Source: Pseudoclavibacter endophyticus (GTDB lineage Bacteria; Actinomycetota; Actinomycetes; Actinomycetales; Microbacteriaceae). From it: a stretch of 64,000 bases of DNA. The DNA lies in the NCBI RefSeq assembly GCF_008831085.1, contig NZ_WBJY01000001.1, positions 1-64,000 on the forward strand. The letters are read 5' to 3'. A program made the position numbers and the translations under genes. Shown in pieces: positions 27,301-36,479 of the stretch. The notes below the pieces were generated by a model. It made no database searches, had not been told where the DNA came from, and worked only from the letters and a program-made list of their open reading frames with translations. Position 1 is the first letter of the stretch. Every line of letters starts with the position of its first letter.

Positions 27301-28176
27301 TCAGGCCTCGAGCGCCGCCCGCATGCGCTGTTCCCGACGGCGTCGCTGTTCCAAGGGATCCGGGACGGGCGCCGCGGCGAGGAGCTCTCGCGTGTACTCG
27401 TGCTTCGGAGAACGGGAGAGCTCGTTCGCGTCGCCCTCCTCGACCACTTGACCTCGACGAAGCACGGCGATGCGGTCCGAGACATGTCGCACCACGCTCA
27501 GGTCGTGGGAGATGAACAGGACGCTCAGGCGCAGTTCGCGCTGCATTTCTGCGACGAGGTTCATCACCTCGGCCTGAATCGACAGGTCGAGCGCACTCAC
27601 GGGCTCGTCGCACACCACGAGCTCGGGTCTGCACATGAGCGCCCGGGCGATCGCGATGCGCTGCCGCTGACCGCCGGAGAATTGGCTCGGGTATCGCTCG
27701 GCCGCCGAGTCCGGCAGACCGACGCGGGCGAGCATCTCGTGCACGCGCCGACGCACCTCGGTCTTCGACGCGCGTTCGTGCAGGCGAACGGGCTCGGCGA
27801 GCGTATAGCCGATGGTCTTGGTCGGATCGAGTGAGCTATAGGGATCTTGGAAGATCACCTGGAGGCGATTCCCGAGCGTCCGGCGTTCGCGGCGCCCCAT
27901 CGCGCCGAGGTCCCTGCCCCCGTACTGGATGCGGCCTTCCGCGAGCTTGACGAGGCCGAGGATGGCCCGGCCAATGGTCGACTTGCCGGAGCCCGATTCA
28001 CCGACCAGTCCTAGGGTCTCGCCACGGCCGATGTGCAGGCTCACGTCGTCGACCGCGCGAAAGCGACGGCGCCCACGGCCGTAGTCGACGGTCAGCCGCG
28101 ACACCTCAAGCAGCGGTTGCCCGGCGGGGTCCGCCGCCCCAGTGCCGGTCGCGTCGGCCTGATGGATCGCGGTCAT
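27301..28176 (-). CDS. Oligopeptide ABC transporter ATP-binding protein (DppF/OppF-like)
   Basis: The ATG at 28176 (AGGGAG upstream, ATGA overlap with the previous gene) gives 291 aa. A long upstream extension in the same frame is not coding. It has Walker A GESGSGKST, signature FSGGQRQR, Walker B LVVCDEPVSALD and the switch HDLSVV. It is the second ATPase of a Dpp/Opp-type importer. The first ATPase is fused to the DppC permease. Confidence 0.92.
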   Translation of the reverse strand: MTAIHQADATGTGAADPAGQPLLEVSRLTVDYGRGRRRFRAVDDVSLHIGRGETLGLVGESGSGKSTIGRAILGLVKLAEGRIQYGGRDLGAMGRRERRTLGNRLQVIFQDPYSSLDPTKTIGYTLAEPVRLHERASKTEVRRRVHEMLARVGLPDSAAERYPSQFSGGQRQRIAIARALMCRPELVVCDEPVSALDLSIQAEVMNLVAEMQRELRLSVLFISHDLSVVRHVSDRIAVLRRGQVVEEGDANELSRSPKHEYTRELLAAAPVPDPLEQRRRREQRMRAALEA

Positions 28177-30110
28177 GCCGGCTGCTCCCTGAGTTGATCG
28201 ACGTGTATGCAGCGGCTCGTCCGCCCGCCCGGCAGCGTCACTTCCGCAATCGGCCCATGGGTGCAGGCGGCGGTCGCGAGCGGGCAGCGCGGGGCGAAGT
28301 GACATCCCTCTGGCCACGCCGACGGCGACGGCACGGTGCCGCCGATCGCCGGCAGCGGCTCGCCCTTGGCGACATGGTGAGGGCTCGATCGCAAGAGCGC
28401 GCGGGTATAGGGATGCTGGGGTCGCTCGAACAGGTCGATGACGCTCGCCTGTTCGACGACCTGCCCGGCGTACATCACCACGGCGCGCTCGCACACGTCG
28501 GCGACGACGCCCCAATCGTGGGTGATGAACAGCACTGACATGCCGTGCGCACGCTGCAATCGAACGAGGAGATCGAGGATGCCCGCTTGTACGGTGACGT
28601 CGAGCGCGGTCGTCGGCTCGTCGGCGATGAGGAGCTTCGGCCGGCCCGCAAGCGCCTGCGCGATCGCGACGCGCTGGGCCATGCCGCCCGAGACCTCGTG
28701 CGGGAACTTCCGGGCGACACCCTCGGGGTCCGTGAGCCCGACTTGGTCCAGCAGGTGGACGGCGCGTTCGCGCCCCTCACGCCGTGAGCATCGGTCGTGC
28801 GTTCGCACGACCTCGGCCACCTGCGTGCCAATGCGGAACGACGGGTCGAGGGCGACCATCGGCTCCTGCGAGATCATCGCGATCTCGCTGCCGCGCATCC
28901 GGCGATATTCTTCGGGACCGAGCGACGGCAGCTCAGTGCCCCGATAGCGAATCGATCCGCCCGTGATCTCGGCGCCCGAGGGCAGGAGGCCGAGCACCGC
29001 GAGCGAGGTGAGGCTCTTACCGCTGCCGGACTCACCGACGAGGCCGACCGTCTCGCCTGGTCGCACGTCGAATCCCACGCGATCGAGCACGGTGGTCTGC
29101 ACCCCTTCGCTCGTGAACGCAACGGTGAGGTCGCGAACCGAGAGCAGCTCGTCATCCGTCGGGGCCGGCGCTTCGACCGGCGCGGCCACCCGCGCGCGCC
29201 GACGTGCCGGAGTGGGCGCCGCCACGTGCTTCTCGGCATTGGCGTCCCTCAGAGCGTCGCCGAGCAGACCGAACGCCATCGTGGTCACGGCGATGGCGGC
29301 CCCCGAGGGCACGAGCAACCACGGATGACGTTGCAGCATGGTGGTGGCCTCGGCGACCATTCCGCCCCAGGTCGGCGCGGGGGGCGGCGGACCGAATCCG
29401 AGGAACGCGAGGCCGGTCTGCACTCCCAGCGCGATTGCGCAGAAGAGCGATGCCTGAATGATGACGATCCCGACGGTTCGCGGCAGCACATGCCGCACCA
29501 TGATGAGGACCGTGGGGAGCCCCGTGACGCGGGCGGCGTCGATGTAGAGCTCTTCGCGCACGGCGAGCACCGCGCTGCGTGCGACTCGGGCGAGGCTCGC
29601 GGCCCCGAGCGCGCCGAACGTGATCATGGCGGCCGGCATGCTGTTGCTGAAGATCGCGAGGGCGGCGAGCGTCACGATGATGCTGGGCACCGCGAGAACG
29701 ATATCGACGAAGCGCATGATCACACGGTCGGCCGTGCCTCCGAGGTACCCGGCAGCGATGCCGAGCGGCAGGCCCACGAGGAGCCACGCGATGAGTGCCT
29801 GCGCAACGCCGATCAGCGAGTCGCGAGCGCCGAAGAGCAGACGGCTCAGCACGTCCTGCCCGAGGGCATCGGTGCCGAGAAGGTGCTCCGACGACGGACC
29901 CTGCAGCACGGCCGTCAGATCCGCGCCGACGGGATTGTGGGTGGCGAGCACGGGTGCGGACATCGCCACCACGACCAGGCAGGCGAGGTAGGCGAGTGCC
30001 GCGACGCCGAGCGGCTTGCGTCGCAGGGACGCGAACATCCGCCCGGCGTGCCCCGTCGACGGGTCGCGTTGCGTCGCCGTCGTGATTTGCGCGGTCGTCG
30101 ACGTGGTCAT
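28173..30110 (-). CDS. Fused DppC-like permease and DppD-like ATP-binding protein
   Basis: The ATG at 30110 (ATGA overlap with the DppB stop) gives 645 aa. Residues about 1-285 are a permease with an N-terminal helix and a BPD loop including AARVTGLPTVLIMVRHVLPRT. Residues about 305-645 are an ATPase with Walker A GESGSGKSL, signature VSGGMAQR, Walker B LLIADEPTTALD and the C-terminal oligopeptide-type extension (CHFAPRCPLATAAC). Two ancestral genes are joined by a short Ala/Arg/Pro linker (about 286-305). Such fusions occur in actinobacterial peptide/nickel importers. Confidence 0.92.
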   Translation of the reverse strand: MTTSTTAQITTATQRDPSTGHAGRMFASLRRKPLGVAALAYLACLVVVAMSAPVLATHNPVGADLTAVLQGPSSEHLLGTDALGQDVLSRLLFGARDSLIGVAQALIAWLLVGLPLGIAAGYLGGTADRVIMRFVDIVLAVPSIIVTLAALAIFSNSMPAAMITFGALGAASLARVARSAVLAVREELYIDAARVTGLPTVLIMVRHVLPRTVGIVIIQASLFCAIALGVQTGLAFLGFGPPPPAPTWGGMVAEATTMLQRHPWLLVPSGAAIAVTTMAFGLLGDALRDANAEKHVAAPTPARRRARVAAPVEAPAPTDDELLSVRDLTVAFTSEGVQTTVLDRVGFDVRPGETVGLVGESGSGKSLTSLAVLGLLPSGAEITGGSIRYRGTELPSLGPEEYRRMRGSEIAMISQEPMVALDPSFRIGTQVAEVVRTHDRCSRREGRERAVHLLDQVGLTDPEGVARKFPHEVSGGMAQRVAIAQALAGRPKLLIADEPTTALDVTVQAGILDLLVRLQRAHGMSVLFITHDWGVVADVCERAVVMYAGQVVEQASVIDLFERPQHPYTRALLRSSPHHVAKGEPLPAIGGTVPSPSAWPEGCHFAPRCPLATAACTHGPIAEVTLPGGRTSRCIHVDQLREQPA

Positions 30111-31048
30111 GCAGCACGCACCTTGGGGTTGAGCACGCCGTACGCGAGGTCGGTGGCGAGGTTGATGAGGACGACGAAGATCGAGAAGTAGAGTCCGAGA
30201 CCGAGCAGGAGCGGCAGGTCCTTCGTGAGCGTCGCCGATACCGCGGTCTGACCGAGGCCGGGGATGACGAACACGTTCTCGACGAACACGGTGCCCGTGA
30301 GCGATGCGATGGCCCCGAGACCGATCATCGTGACCGCGGGTATCGACGCGTTGCGAAGCACGTGACGGAACAGGATCGACCGCTCGGCGATGCCGTTGGC
30401 ACGCAGCACGCGGACATAGTCCTTGCCCATCACGTCGAGCGCCGAATCGCGGACCTGCTTGGCGACGATCGTCGTGCCGACGAGGCTCAGTGCGAAAACG
30501 GGCAGCACGAGCGACCGCAGCCAACCTCCCGGCGACTGGGCGAACGGCACATAGCCCGTCGCGGGGAAGAGCGGGATGGCGACGGCGAGCAGAGCGACCG
30601 CGACGACGGCGACCCAGAAGCTGGGCAGGGCGAGCCCCACGAGCGAGATGCTGTCGAGCAGACGCCCGAGACGCCCGCCCTTCACGGCGCTCGCCATACC
30701 AAGCGCGATGCCCATGACCGAGACCACGATCGTCGAAAGAAGAATGAGCGAACCCGTCGCCGCGAGGCGCCCGTTGAGCAGATTCGTGACCGACTCGCCG
30801 CTGTAGATCGACGTTCCGAGATCGCCCCCGAGAACCCCCGCGAGCCACTCGAAGTACTGCTGTGCGAGCGGTTTGTCGAGGCCGAGTTGACTTCGCAACG
30901 CCTCGACGGCGGCGGGAGACGCGCTCTCGCCGAGAATGATGCGCGCCGGGTCGCCCGGAATGAACGAAGTCAGCACGAACATGACGCTCGTGACGACGAG
31001 TAAGAGCGGAATCGCCATGAGCAAGCGCCGAAGCACCAGCGTGAGCAT
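30107..31048 (-). CDS. Oligopeptide ABC transporter permease (DppB-like)
   Basis: The 313-aa membrane protein starts MLTLVLRRLLMAIPLLLVV, the classic DppB/OppB N-terminus. It has about six helices and an EAA-like loop (YVRVLRANGIAERSILFRHVLRN). GGAAGGGAGCA-like sequence precedes the ATG at 31048. The gene is 99 nt downstream of the substrate-binding protein and overlaps the permease-ATPase fusion. Confidence 0.93.
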   Translation of the reverse strand: MLTLVLRRLLMAIPLLLVVTSVMFVLTSFIPGDPARIILGESASPAAVEALRSQLGLDKPLAQQYFEWLAGVLGGDLGTSIYSGESVTNLLNGRLAATGSLILLSTIVVSVMGIALGMASAVKGGRLGRLLDSISLVGLALPSFWVAVVAVALLAVAIPLFPATGYVPFAQSPGGWLRSLVLPVFALSLVGTTIVAKQVRDSALDVMGKDYVRVLRANGIAERSILFRHVLRNASIPAVTMIGLGAIASLTGTVFVENVFVIPGLGQTAVSATLTKDLPLLLGLGLYFSIFVVLINLATDLAYGVLNPKVRAA

Positions 31049-31147
31049 CGTTGCTCCCTTCCATTGCGAGCCGGCACCGTGCGCGACCCGATCACCGGCG
31101 GCTGGCCGAGCACGTCCGCGCCCGACCAGCCTCCGGAGTGCCTCGTG

Positions 31148-32728
31148 TTAGCCGGTTGCCGGCTGCCAGACGTGCTCGGGTGCGGGACCGACCGGCATAG
31201 GATTCGCGTTCCCCGCCGTCGCCACGACGTTCGTGACCCCGTCCGATACGTAGAAGAGCTGCTGCTGCGCGTAGACGGGAAGCACCCAAGCGAGCTCGTT
31301 CCAACGCTCGTTGAGCTGCTCGAATACCTGGGGACGCTCGTCCTCCGACGCGGTGAGCGACGCGTTGTAGAGCTCCGTGACCTCCGGGTCGGTGACCTGC
31401 CACGGGTTCAGGTTGAGTCGACCGTTCAGATCCTGGACCGCCTCACCGACGTGGGTGCCGGTGACGGGCAGGGCCATCGCCTCGAACTCCTTCGACTCGC
31501 TGCGCTGCAGCATCTGTGGCAGGCCGGTCGACTCCACCACGATGTCCACGGTGACGCCGATCTGCTCGAGGCTCGAAGCAATCGCCTGGGCGTTGACGCT
31601 CTGCGGATCCATCGACGGTGTCGTCGCGAGCTGGAGCGTGAAGCCGTCCGGGTATCCGGCCTCCGCGAGCAGCTGCTTCGCCGCCTCCACGTCGTGCTCT
31701 TCACCGAGGCCGGGGATGTAGCCCTGCGCGCCCTCGTTCACGACCTGGCCGTTCTTCACGGCGAACTCGGTTCCGATCGCGTCGACGATCGCGTCTCGAT
31801 CGAGCGCCATCTGCATCGCCTGCCGCACACGCTGATCGCCGAGTGCGGGGTTCAGCTCCCCGTCGCGGTCGAGGATCTGCAGGGCCCAGATGTAGTACGG
31901 CGCGGTCAGTACGTCGAGTCCCGCCTGTTCGGCGGCCGACGCAGTGAGACGGTCACCGATGGCGTAGTCGATCTGGCCCGTCGAGATCGCCGAGAGCACG
32001 GCGTTGGGCTCGGCCATCACGTGCACCGTGACGGTGTCGAACATCTGCGCATCCGGTGCCCAGTAGTTGGCATTGCGCTCGTAGACGTACGAGGCATCGA
32101 CGACCGAACGCGACGCGTCGTAGATGTACTGACCGGTGCCGTCACTCGTCGTCAGCAGCGAGTCGGGGTCAGCGAGACCGTCCGGTCCGATGATCGCGCC
32201 GAGCTGGAAGTACTGCGTCAGCGAGTGGGGCGCGTCGGGGTACGGTGCCGAGTAGTGGATGTGCACCGTGTCGTCGGCGACTGCCTCGACCGATTCGATG
32301 GGGCCGACGCGTGGCACCATCATGCCGCCGGCTTCGAGGAAGTACTCCATCGACGCCTTCACTGCCTCTGCATCGAGGGGGGCGCCGCTCGCGAACTCGA
32401 CACCGTCGCGGAGGACGAGCTCGAAGGTCGTGTTGTCGTCATTCGTGTACTGCCATGACTCGGCGAGGCTCGGCACGTACTCGCCGTCCGAGTCCAGATA
32501 GATGAGTGGGTCGTAGGCGAGGTGCGTGTACACCGTGCTGCCGCCCGAGGCGGCGAGGGCGGGGTTCAGGCTGACCGGCGACCCGTTGAACTGCAGGTTG
32601 AGATCACCACCGGTCGCCGGCGATCCGCCTGCTTCGTCGGGTGCACCGCACGCGGCAAGCGTGGCGGTGAGTATGGCGACGGCGCCTATGGCGGCGCCCC
32701 GCCTCAGCGCAATGAGTGGGTTCGGCAT
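31148..32728 (-). CDS. Solute-binding lipoprotein of a Dpp/Opp-type ABC importer
   Basis: This family 5 extracellular binding protein is 526 aa. The signal peptide with lipobox LAAC (Cys27) is at MPNPLIALRRGAAIGAVAI to LAAC. Mature motifs include YTHLAYDPLIYLDSDGEYVPSLAESW, LRDGVEFASGAPLDAEAVK, RVRQAMQMALDRDAIVDAIG and AKQLLAEAGYPDGF, typical of peptide/nickel binding proteins. AAAGGAG lies upstream of the ATG at 32728. The ligand is unknown. Esterase and CoA-transferase genes upstream suggest an ester or acid-bearing compound. Confidence 0.92.
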   Translation of the reverse strand: MPNPLIALRRGAAIGAVAILTATLAACGAPDEAGGSPATGGDLNLQFNGSPVSLNPALAASGGSTVYTHLAYDPLIYLDSDGEYVPSLAESWQYTNDDNTTFELVLRDGVEFASGAPLDAEAVKASMEYFLEAGGMMVPRVGPIESVEAVADDTVHIHYSAPYPDAPHSLTQYFQLGAIIGPDGLADPDSLLTTSDGTGQYIYDASRSVVDASYVYERNANYWAPDAQMFDTVTVHVMAEPNAVLSAISTGQIDYAIGDRLTASAAEQAGLDVLTAPYYIWALQILDRDGELNPALGDQRVRQAMQMALDRDAIVDAIGTEFAVKNGQVVNEGAQGYIPGLGEEHDVEAAKQLLAEAGYPDGFTLQLATTPSMDPQSVNAQAIASSLEQIGVTVDIVVESTGLPQMLQRSESKEFEAMALPVTGTHVGEAVQDLNGRLNLNPWQVTDPEVTELYNASLTASEDERPQVFEQLNERWNELAWVLPVYAQQQLFYVSDGVTNVVATAGNANPMPVGPAPEHVWQPATG

Positions 32729-32792
32729 GTGCGTGCTCCTTTGCAGCGCGATGGTCTGTCACCGGTTCGTGGCCCGGTGGCATTCGGAGGGG

Positions 32793-34436
32793 TCACTCGG
32801 CGTTCCGCAGCACCTCGTGCAGCGCACCGTGCGGGTCGCTCACGACCCGGCTGTCGAGGTCGAACACCATCGTGTTGCGAGCCTCGCGTTCGTAGGCGGG
32901 CCAGGACGGGAGTGCGGGCGTGCCCGGGCTACCGGACCGGATGAAGGCGACCCAGGCATCGCTCATCTGGTCGGCCATGCGTTGCGGTTCGTCGCCGGGG
33001 CCCACGAACGCGCGCGCCTTCTCGACGTTGTCGAAGACGAGGGGGAGATCGAGGCAGTGCGGCGTGCGGAAGATGCCATCGCCGACCGGGGTCTCCCAGG
33101 CGAGTTCGTAGGCGAACACGTCAGCTGGCTGTGCCGATTTCCGGTCGGCGAGCAAGGTCGTGTGCAACGAGATCTCGGCGCCGCTCACGAGCGACGCGAG
33201 GTGACCGGGTGAATAGTGCGGGTACAGGCCCTTGGCGAGCTCGAGCAGCTCGCGGCCCCGGCCGTCGTACATCGGCGCGACGCCCGCTTCGACATCCTCC
33301 GCCGTGGACCTCACGAAATCGGGGTCGACACCCGCGAGCATGAAGGTCCATTCATCCTTCACCCAGCCGATGAGCAGCGGCACGTCGGCGGCGACCGAAC
33401 TCGCTTCCGGATCGAACGGATGCGCGGGGAGCACGTTGCCGTCGACAGCCGTGCGCAGGCGCGCGGCGAGGTCACCCGTCATTCCCTTGACCGTCTTGAA
33501 TCGGGCCTCGTGCTCCGGGTCCTGCGAACGGAACGAGCCGATTGCGGCGTGCAGCAGGTGCGTCGCGGGCACCGACTCCAACCAGTTGCGGTCGAACGTG
33601 TCACCCATGCCGGCCGCCCGAAGGATGGCGCGCGTGTGGTCGACCATGTCGCCGTGCTCCATGCCGCGAAGGGCCGCACCGCTCTGCACGATGGCACGCT
33701 GGTAGAGCCCCTTCGCCGACGGCATGCCCATGAGGTGCGACACCTTGCCACCGCCGCCCGACTGGCCACCCACCGTCACGTTGGCGGGGTCACCCCCGAA
33801 CGACGCGATGTTGTCGTGCACCCACCGCAGCGCATGCACGACATCCTGCATGCCGACGTTCGACGAGTCGGCGTAGTGGTCGTCGACGCCGTCCAGGGCC
33901 ATGAACCCGAAGAGGTTGAGTCGGTGATTGAGGGTGACCACGACGATGTCGCCGCGACGGGCGAGATTCTCGCCGTCGAAGAACGCGTCGGAACCGGCGC
34001 CGTATGCGAAGCCGCCCCCATGAAGCCACACGAGCACCGGGCGACGCGCGTCGTCCGCACCCGGCGTCCACACGTTCAGGTAGAGGCAGTCCTCGTTCTG
34101 CAGCTTCACATCGGATGCCGACGAGGCGTACGTCATTCGCGAGAGGGCGAAATCGCTGTCCGGGCTCAGCCACGCCCCGTCGATGCCCTGCATGGCCGGC
34201 GGTCCGAAACCGAGGCACTCCTGTACGCGGGTCGTCCGCTCGGGATCAGTAGGCGGGCGGAAGCGCAGCTCCCCCACCGGTGGCGCGGCATAGCGGATAC
34301 CCCGATAGGTCGAGATTCCGTCGACGTCGAGCCCTTGCACGGGCGCGTGCGTGGTCTGCACCACGCGGCTCGGCGACATCGTTTCGCCGTGTGGGCCCGC
34401 GAACGGCGGAGCGGGAATGGTGTGGGATGCGGTCAC
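32793..34436 (-). CDS. Type B carboxylesterase
   Basis: The GTG at 34436 (AGGAGAC upstream) gives 547 aa with the alpha/beta-hydrolase carboxylesterase fold. The oxyanion motif is HGGGF (139-143). The nucleophile is Ser226 in GGQSGGGGK. Most type B esterases have GESAGA here, so the Glu to Gln and Ala to Gly changes are notable. EDCLYLNVW and LNHRLNLFGFMALDG are conserved. No signal peptide is seen, so it acts in the cytoplasm on an imported ester. It lies between the binding protein and the cupin gene. Confidence 0.9.
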   Translation of the reverse strand: MTASHTIPAPPFAGPHGETMSPSRVVQTTHAPVQGLDVDGISTYRGIRYAAPPVGELRFRPPTDPERTTRVQECLGFGPPAMQGIDGAWLSPDSDFALSRMTYASSASDVKLQNEDCLYLNVWTPGADDARRPVLVWLHGGGFAYGAGSDAFFDGENLARRGDIVVVTLNHRLNLFGFMALDGVDDHYADSSNVGMQDVVHALRWVHDNIASFGGDPANVTVGGQSGGGGKVSHLMGMPSAKGLYQRAIVQSGAALRGMEHGDMVDHTRAILRAAGMGDTFDRNWLESVPATHLLHAAIGSFRSQDPEHEARFKTVKGMTGDLAARLRTAVDGNVLPAHPFDPEASSVAADVPLLIGWVKDEWTFMLAGVDPDFVRSTAEDVEAGVAPMYDGRGRELLELAKGLYPHYSPGHLASLVSGAEISLHTTLLADRKSAQPADVFAYELAWETPVGDGIFRTPHCLDLPLVFDNVEKARAFVGPGDEPQRMADQMSDAWVAFIRSGSPGTPALPSWPAYEREARNTMVFDLDSRVVSDPHGALHEVLRNAE

Positions 34437-34486
34437 GTGCGTCTCCTGGTGAGTAGCTGCGTTGGATTGCTGTCGCGAGGGGCGCG

Positions 34487-35332
34487 CTACCGCGGCAGGC
34501 TGATCTGGAGGAGCTCCAGGCGCGCTGCGGCCGTGACAACCGCCCGATCCCCGGGGAGCATCCGGAACGCATAACGGTCGGCGAGCTCGCGCGCTTCACC
34601 TTCGGCAGGCGTGAGCGTGCCGGTACCGCTCAGCACGAAGAAGAGCGTGGCAGGCGCTGGAGCCGCCTCGATGGAGGCCGTGCTGCCCTCATCGATGCGA
34701 AGGATCGACACCCCGAGGCGTCGCTCGGTGAAGGTGCCCAGGTGCTTCTCGGCCACGCCCGGCTGATCGGGGTCGGCCACGTACCTGAAGCGCTCCGGCT
34801 GCATGATGATGGGTTCGTCGACGCGGGGCTCGAAGTACGCAATGGGGCGCCCGACGACGCTTTCCCACACCGCCTCGAACCCGTCCTTCGGCTCGCTGCC
34901 ATCCGGCGGATAGTAAAGGCCGTCGCGGAACTCTCCGATCTCGGCGAGCTTCGCCGCGGCCTGGCGGGACGCCTGGGGCGCCAGGTACGGGTCGCGCCCC
35001 CCACCCTCGCACTGAAGGAAGATATGCGTACTCGGGCCGGTTGAATTCTGCTGGTAGTACTGACCGGCCGGGAAATAGCCGACTGACCCTTCAGGCTGCA
35101 CGCGTTCGCCGAACCCGAACGAACCGTCGAGCATGATGCGCAACTGGTCGAAGTTGTGGCGGTGGCGGGGCGTCGAGTATTCATCGACGTTGGTGAGGGT
35201 GAACCAGTAGTTGTCCGGTTCGCCCGATTCGCCGGTAAAGATCGTCTTGAATCGCACGCCGCCCGAGCGGTGCGCCGAAGCGCCTTCCCACTCGAGGCGT
35301 TCTGGGTCGACGACCTCGATGTCTCTGGCCAT
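34487..35332 (-). CDS. Cupin-fold protein of unknown function
   Basis: The ATG at 35332 is preceded by AAGGAG. An in-frame upstream extension is shadow of the SDR gene. The 281-aa protein has an N-terminal cupin with TPRHRHNFDQLRIMLDG (metal-binding His pattern HxH) and a PEGSVGYFPAGQYYQQ strand. A second weaker cupin-like half (residues about 195-275) includes LFFVLSGTGTLTPAEGE and FRMLPGDRAVV. It may be a bicupin isomerase or oxygenase, but no function can be assigned. Operon context suggests catabolism. Confidence 0.78.
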   Translation of the reverse strand: MARDIEVVDPERLEWEGASAHRSGGVRFKTIFTGESGEPDNYWFTLTNVDEYSTPRHRHNFDQLRIMLDGSFGFGERVQPEGSVGYFPAGQYYQQNSTGPSTHIFLQCEGGGRDPYLAPQASRQAAAKLAEIGEFRDGLYYPPDGSEPKDGFEAVWESVVGRPIAYFEPRVDEPIIMQPERFRYVADPDQPGVAEKHLGTFTERRLGVSILRIDEGSTASIEAAPAPATLFFVLSGTGTLTPAEGEARELADRYAFRMLPGDRAVVTAAARLELLQISLPR

Positions 35333-35345
35333 GGTTGTCTCCTTC

Positions 35346-36479
35346 TCAGCTGGTGGTGGTCGTCTTCGGATGCGAATAGGGATGCGACATGTCGGGAGGC
35401 GCGATGCCGAGCGCCGCGACGTCAGCGCGGGCGCGGTCGAGGATGCGAAGGATCGCGTCTTCCGTGTCGTAGTCGAACGGGTCTTTGAGTTGCGGCTCAA
35501 CGGCGCGCCCTCGTTCCTCGGGATCGTCGAGGAACCAGTCGACCGTCCGGGTGATGCCCGTACGGGTACCGATCAGGCTCAGCCGGAGGGCGTCAAGCGC
35601 CGTGGTGTCGAGCATGTGGTGGCCGATCGTCGTGGGGAACCGCGCGTACGGCCACGCCGAAACCGCCTGGTCGGCCGGCGCCGACACCAGTTCGACGTCG
35701 TCTCGCCCCATCGCCATCGCGATCATCGAGGCCCATCGGCGCACCGTGACCGGTTCGTCGTCGGCGCAGTTGAACACGCGGCCGGACGTGAGCTCGGGCT
35801 GGTCGACACACGCGAGCACGATTCGAGCGGCGTTCTCGGCGTAGAGCAGGCTGTGGGCGGCGAGACCGGCCTCGGGCAGGATGATCCGATCACGCCCGTC
35901 GAGTAGGCGCCGCACAATGCTCCACTCTGCCGCCCCGGGCTGTCGAGGCCCGTAAACGCGCGGGTATCGCAGCAGGGTCACGGCGAAGTCCCCGCGCAGC
36001 TGTCGCCACCGGAGCTCCGTGTCCGTCTGAACGACGCGCGAGCCCAGCCCGCCGATGGCTTCGAGCGGCACGCTCTCCGATGGCCGCTCGGCGCCGTCGA
36101 AGTACTGGATAGGCCACTCCTTGGCACTTCCCGTCTCGGCTGTCGGTCGGGTCGTCGCGGAGGGGTCGATCCAGCCGGGGTAGAACATGCCGCCGAGTGC
36201 GATGAACCGCTCTGTCCGGCCGGCAAGCGCGTCGGCGATGTGGCGGAGGCGTCCATACTGTGCGATGACGAGGTCGAAGCTGCGGCCGGCAACGGCCTGC
36301 TCGATCGGCTCCCGAAAGTTCGGGTCGGCGGCGATCCGCTCGACCTCACCGTCGAGCTCGATCTCGCGACGCCCAGAGTTGAGCATCGTGACGTTCCAGC
36401 CTCGATGCAGAAGCCCGTTGAGCACGGGTTGGCCGGTGGGGCCCCCGCCGCCGATGAAGAGGACGGACCCGGCGCTCAT
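35346..36479 (-). CDS. NAD-dependent epimerase/dehydratase-type SDR
   Basis: The 377-aa protein has an extended SDR Rossmann fold starting with LFIGGGGPTGQPVL. It has a YGPRQPG block and the C-terminal substrate region common to RmlD/UDP-sugar-like SDRs. A standard YxxxK dyad is not evident. The sequence SLLYAENAARIVL is the usual end of the epimerase fold. It overlaps the CoA-transferase stop by 4 nt and is followed after 13 nt by the cupin gene. It may reduce or epimerise an intermediate of the pathway. Confidence 0.78.
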   Translation of the reverse strand: MSAGSVLFIGGGGPTGQPVLNGLLHRGWNVTMLNSGRREIELDGEVERIAADPNFREPIEQAVAGRSFDLVIAQYGRLRHIADALAGRTERFIALGGMFYPGWIDPSATTRPTAETGSAKEWPIQYFDGAERPSESVPLEAIGGLGSRVVQTDTELRWRQLRGDFAVTLLRYPRVYGPRQPGAAEWSIVRRLLDGRDRIILPEAGLAAHSLLYAENAARIVLACVDQPELTSGRVFNCADDEPVTVRRWASMIAMAMGRDDVELVSAPADQAVSAWPYARFPTTIGHHMLDTTALDALRLSLIGTRTGITRTVDWFLDDPEERGRAVEPQLKDPFDYDTEDAILRILDRARADVAALGIAPPDMSHPYSHPKTTTTS

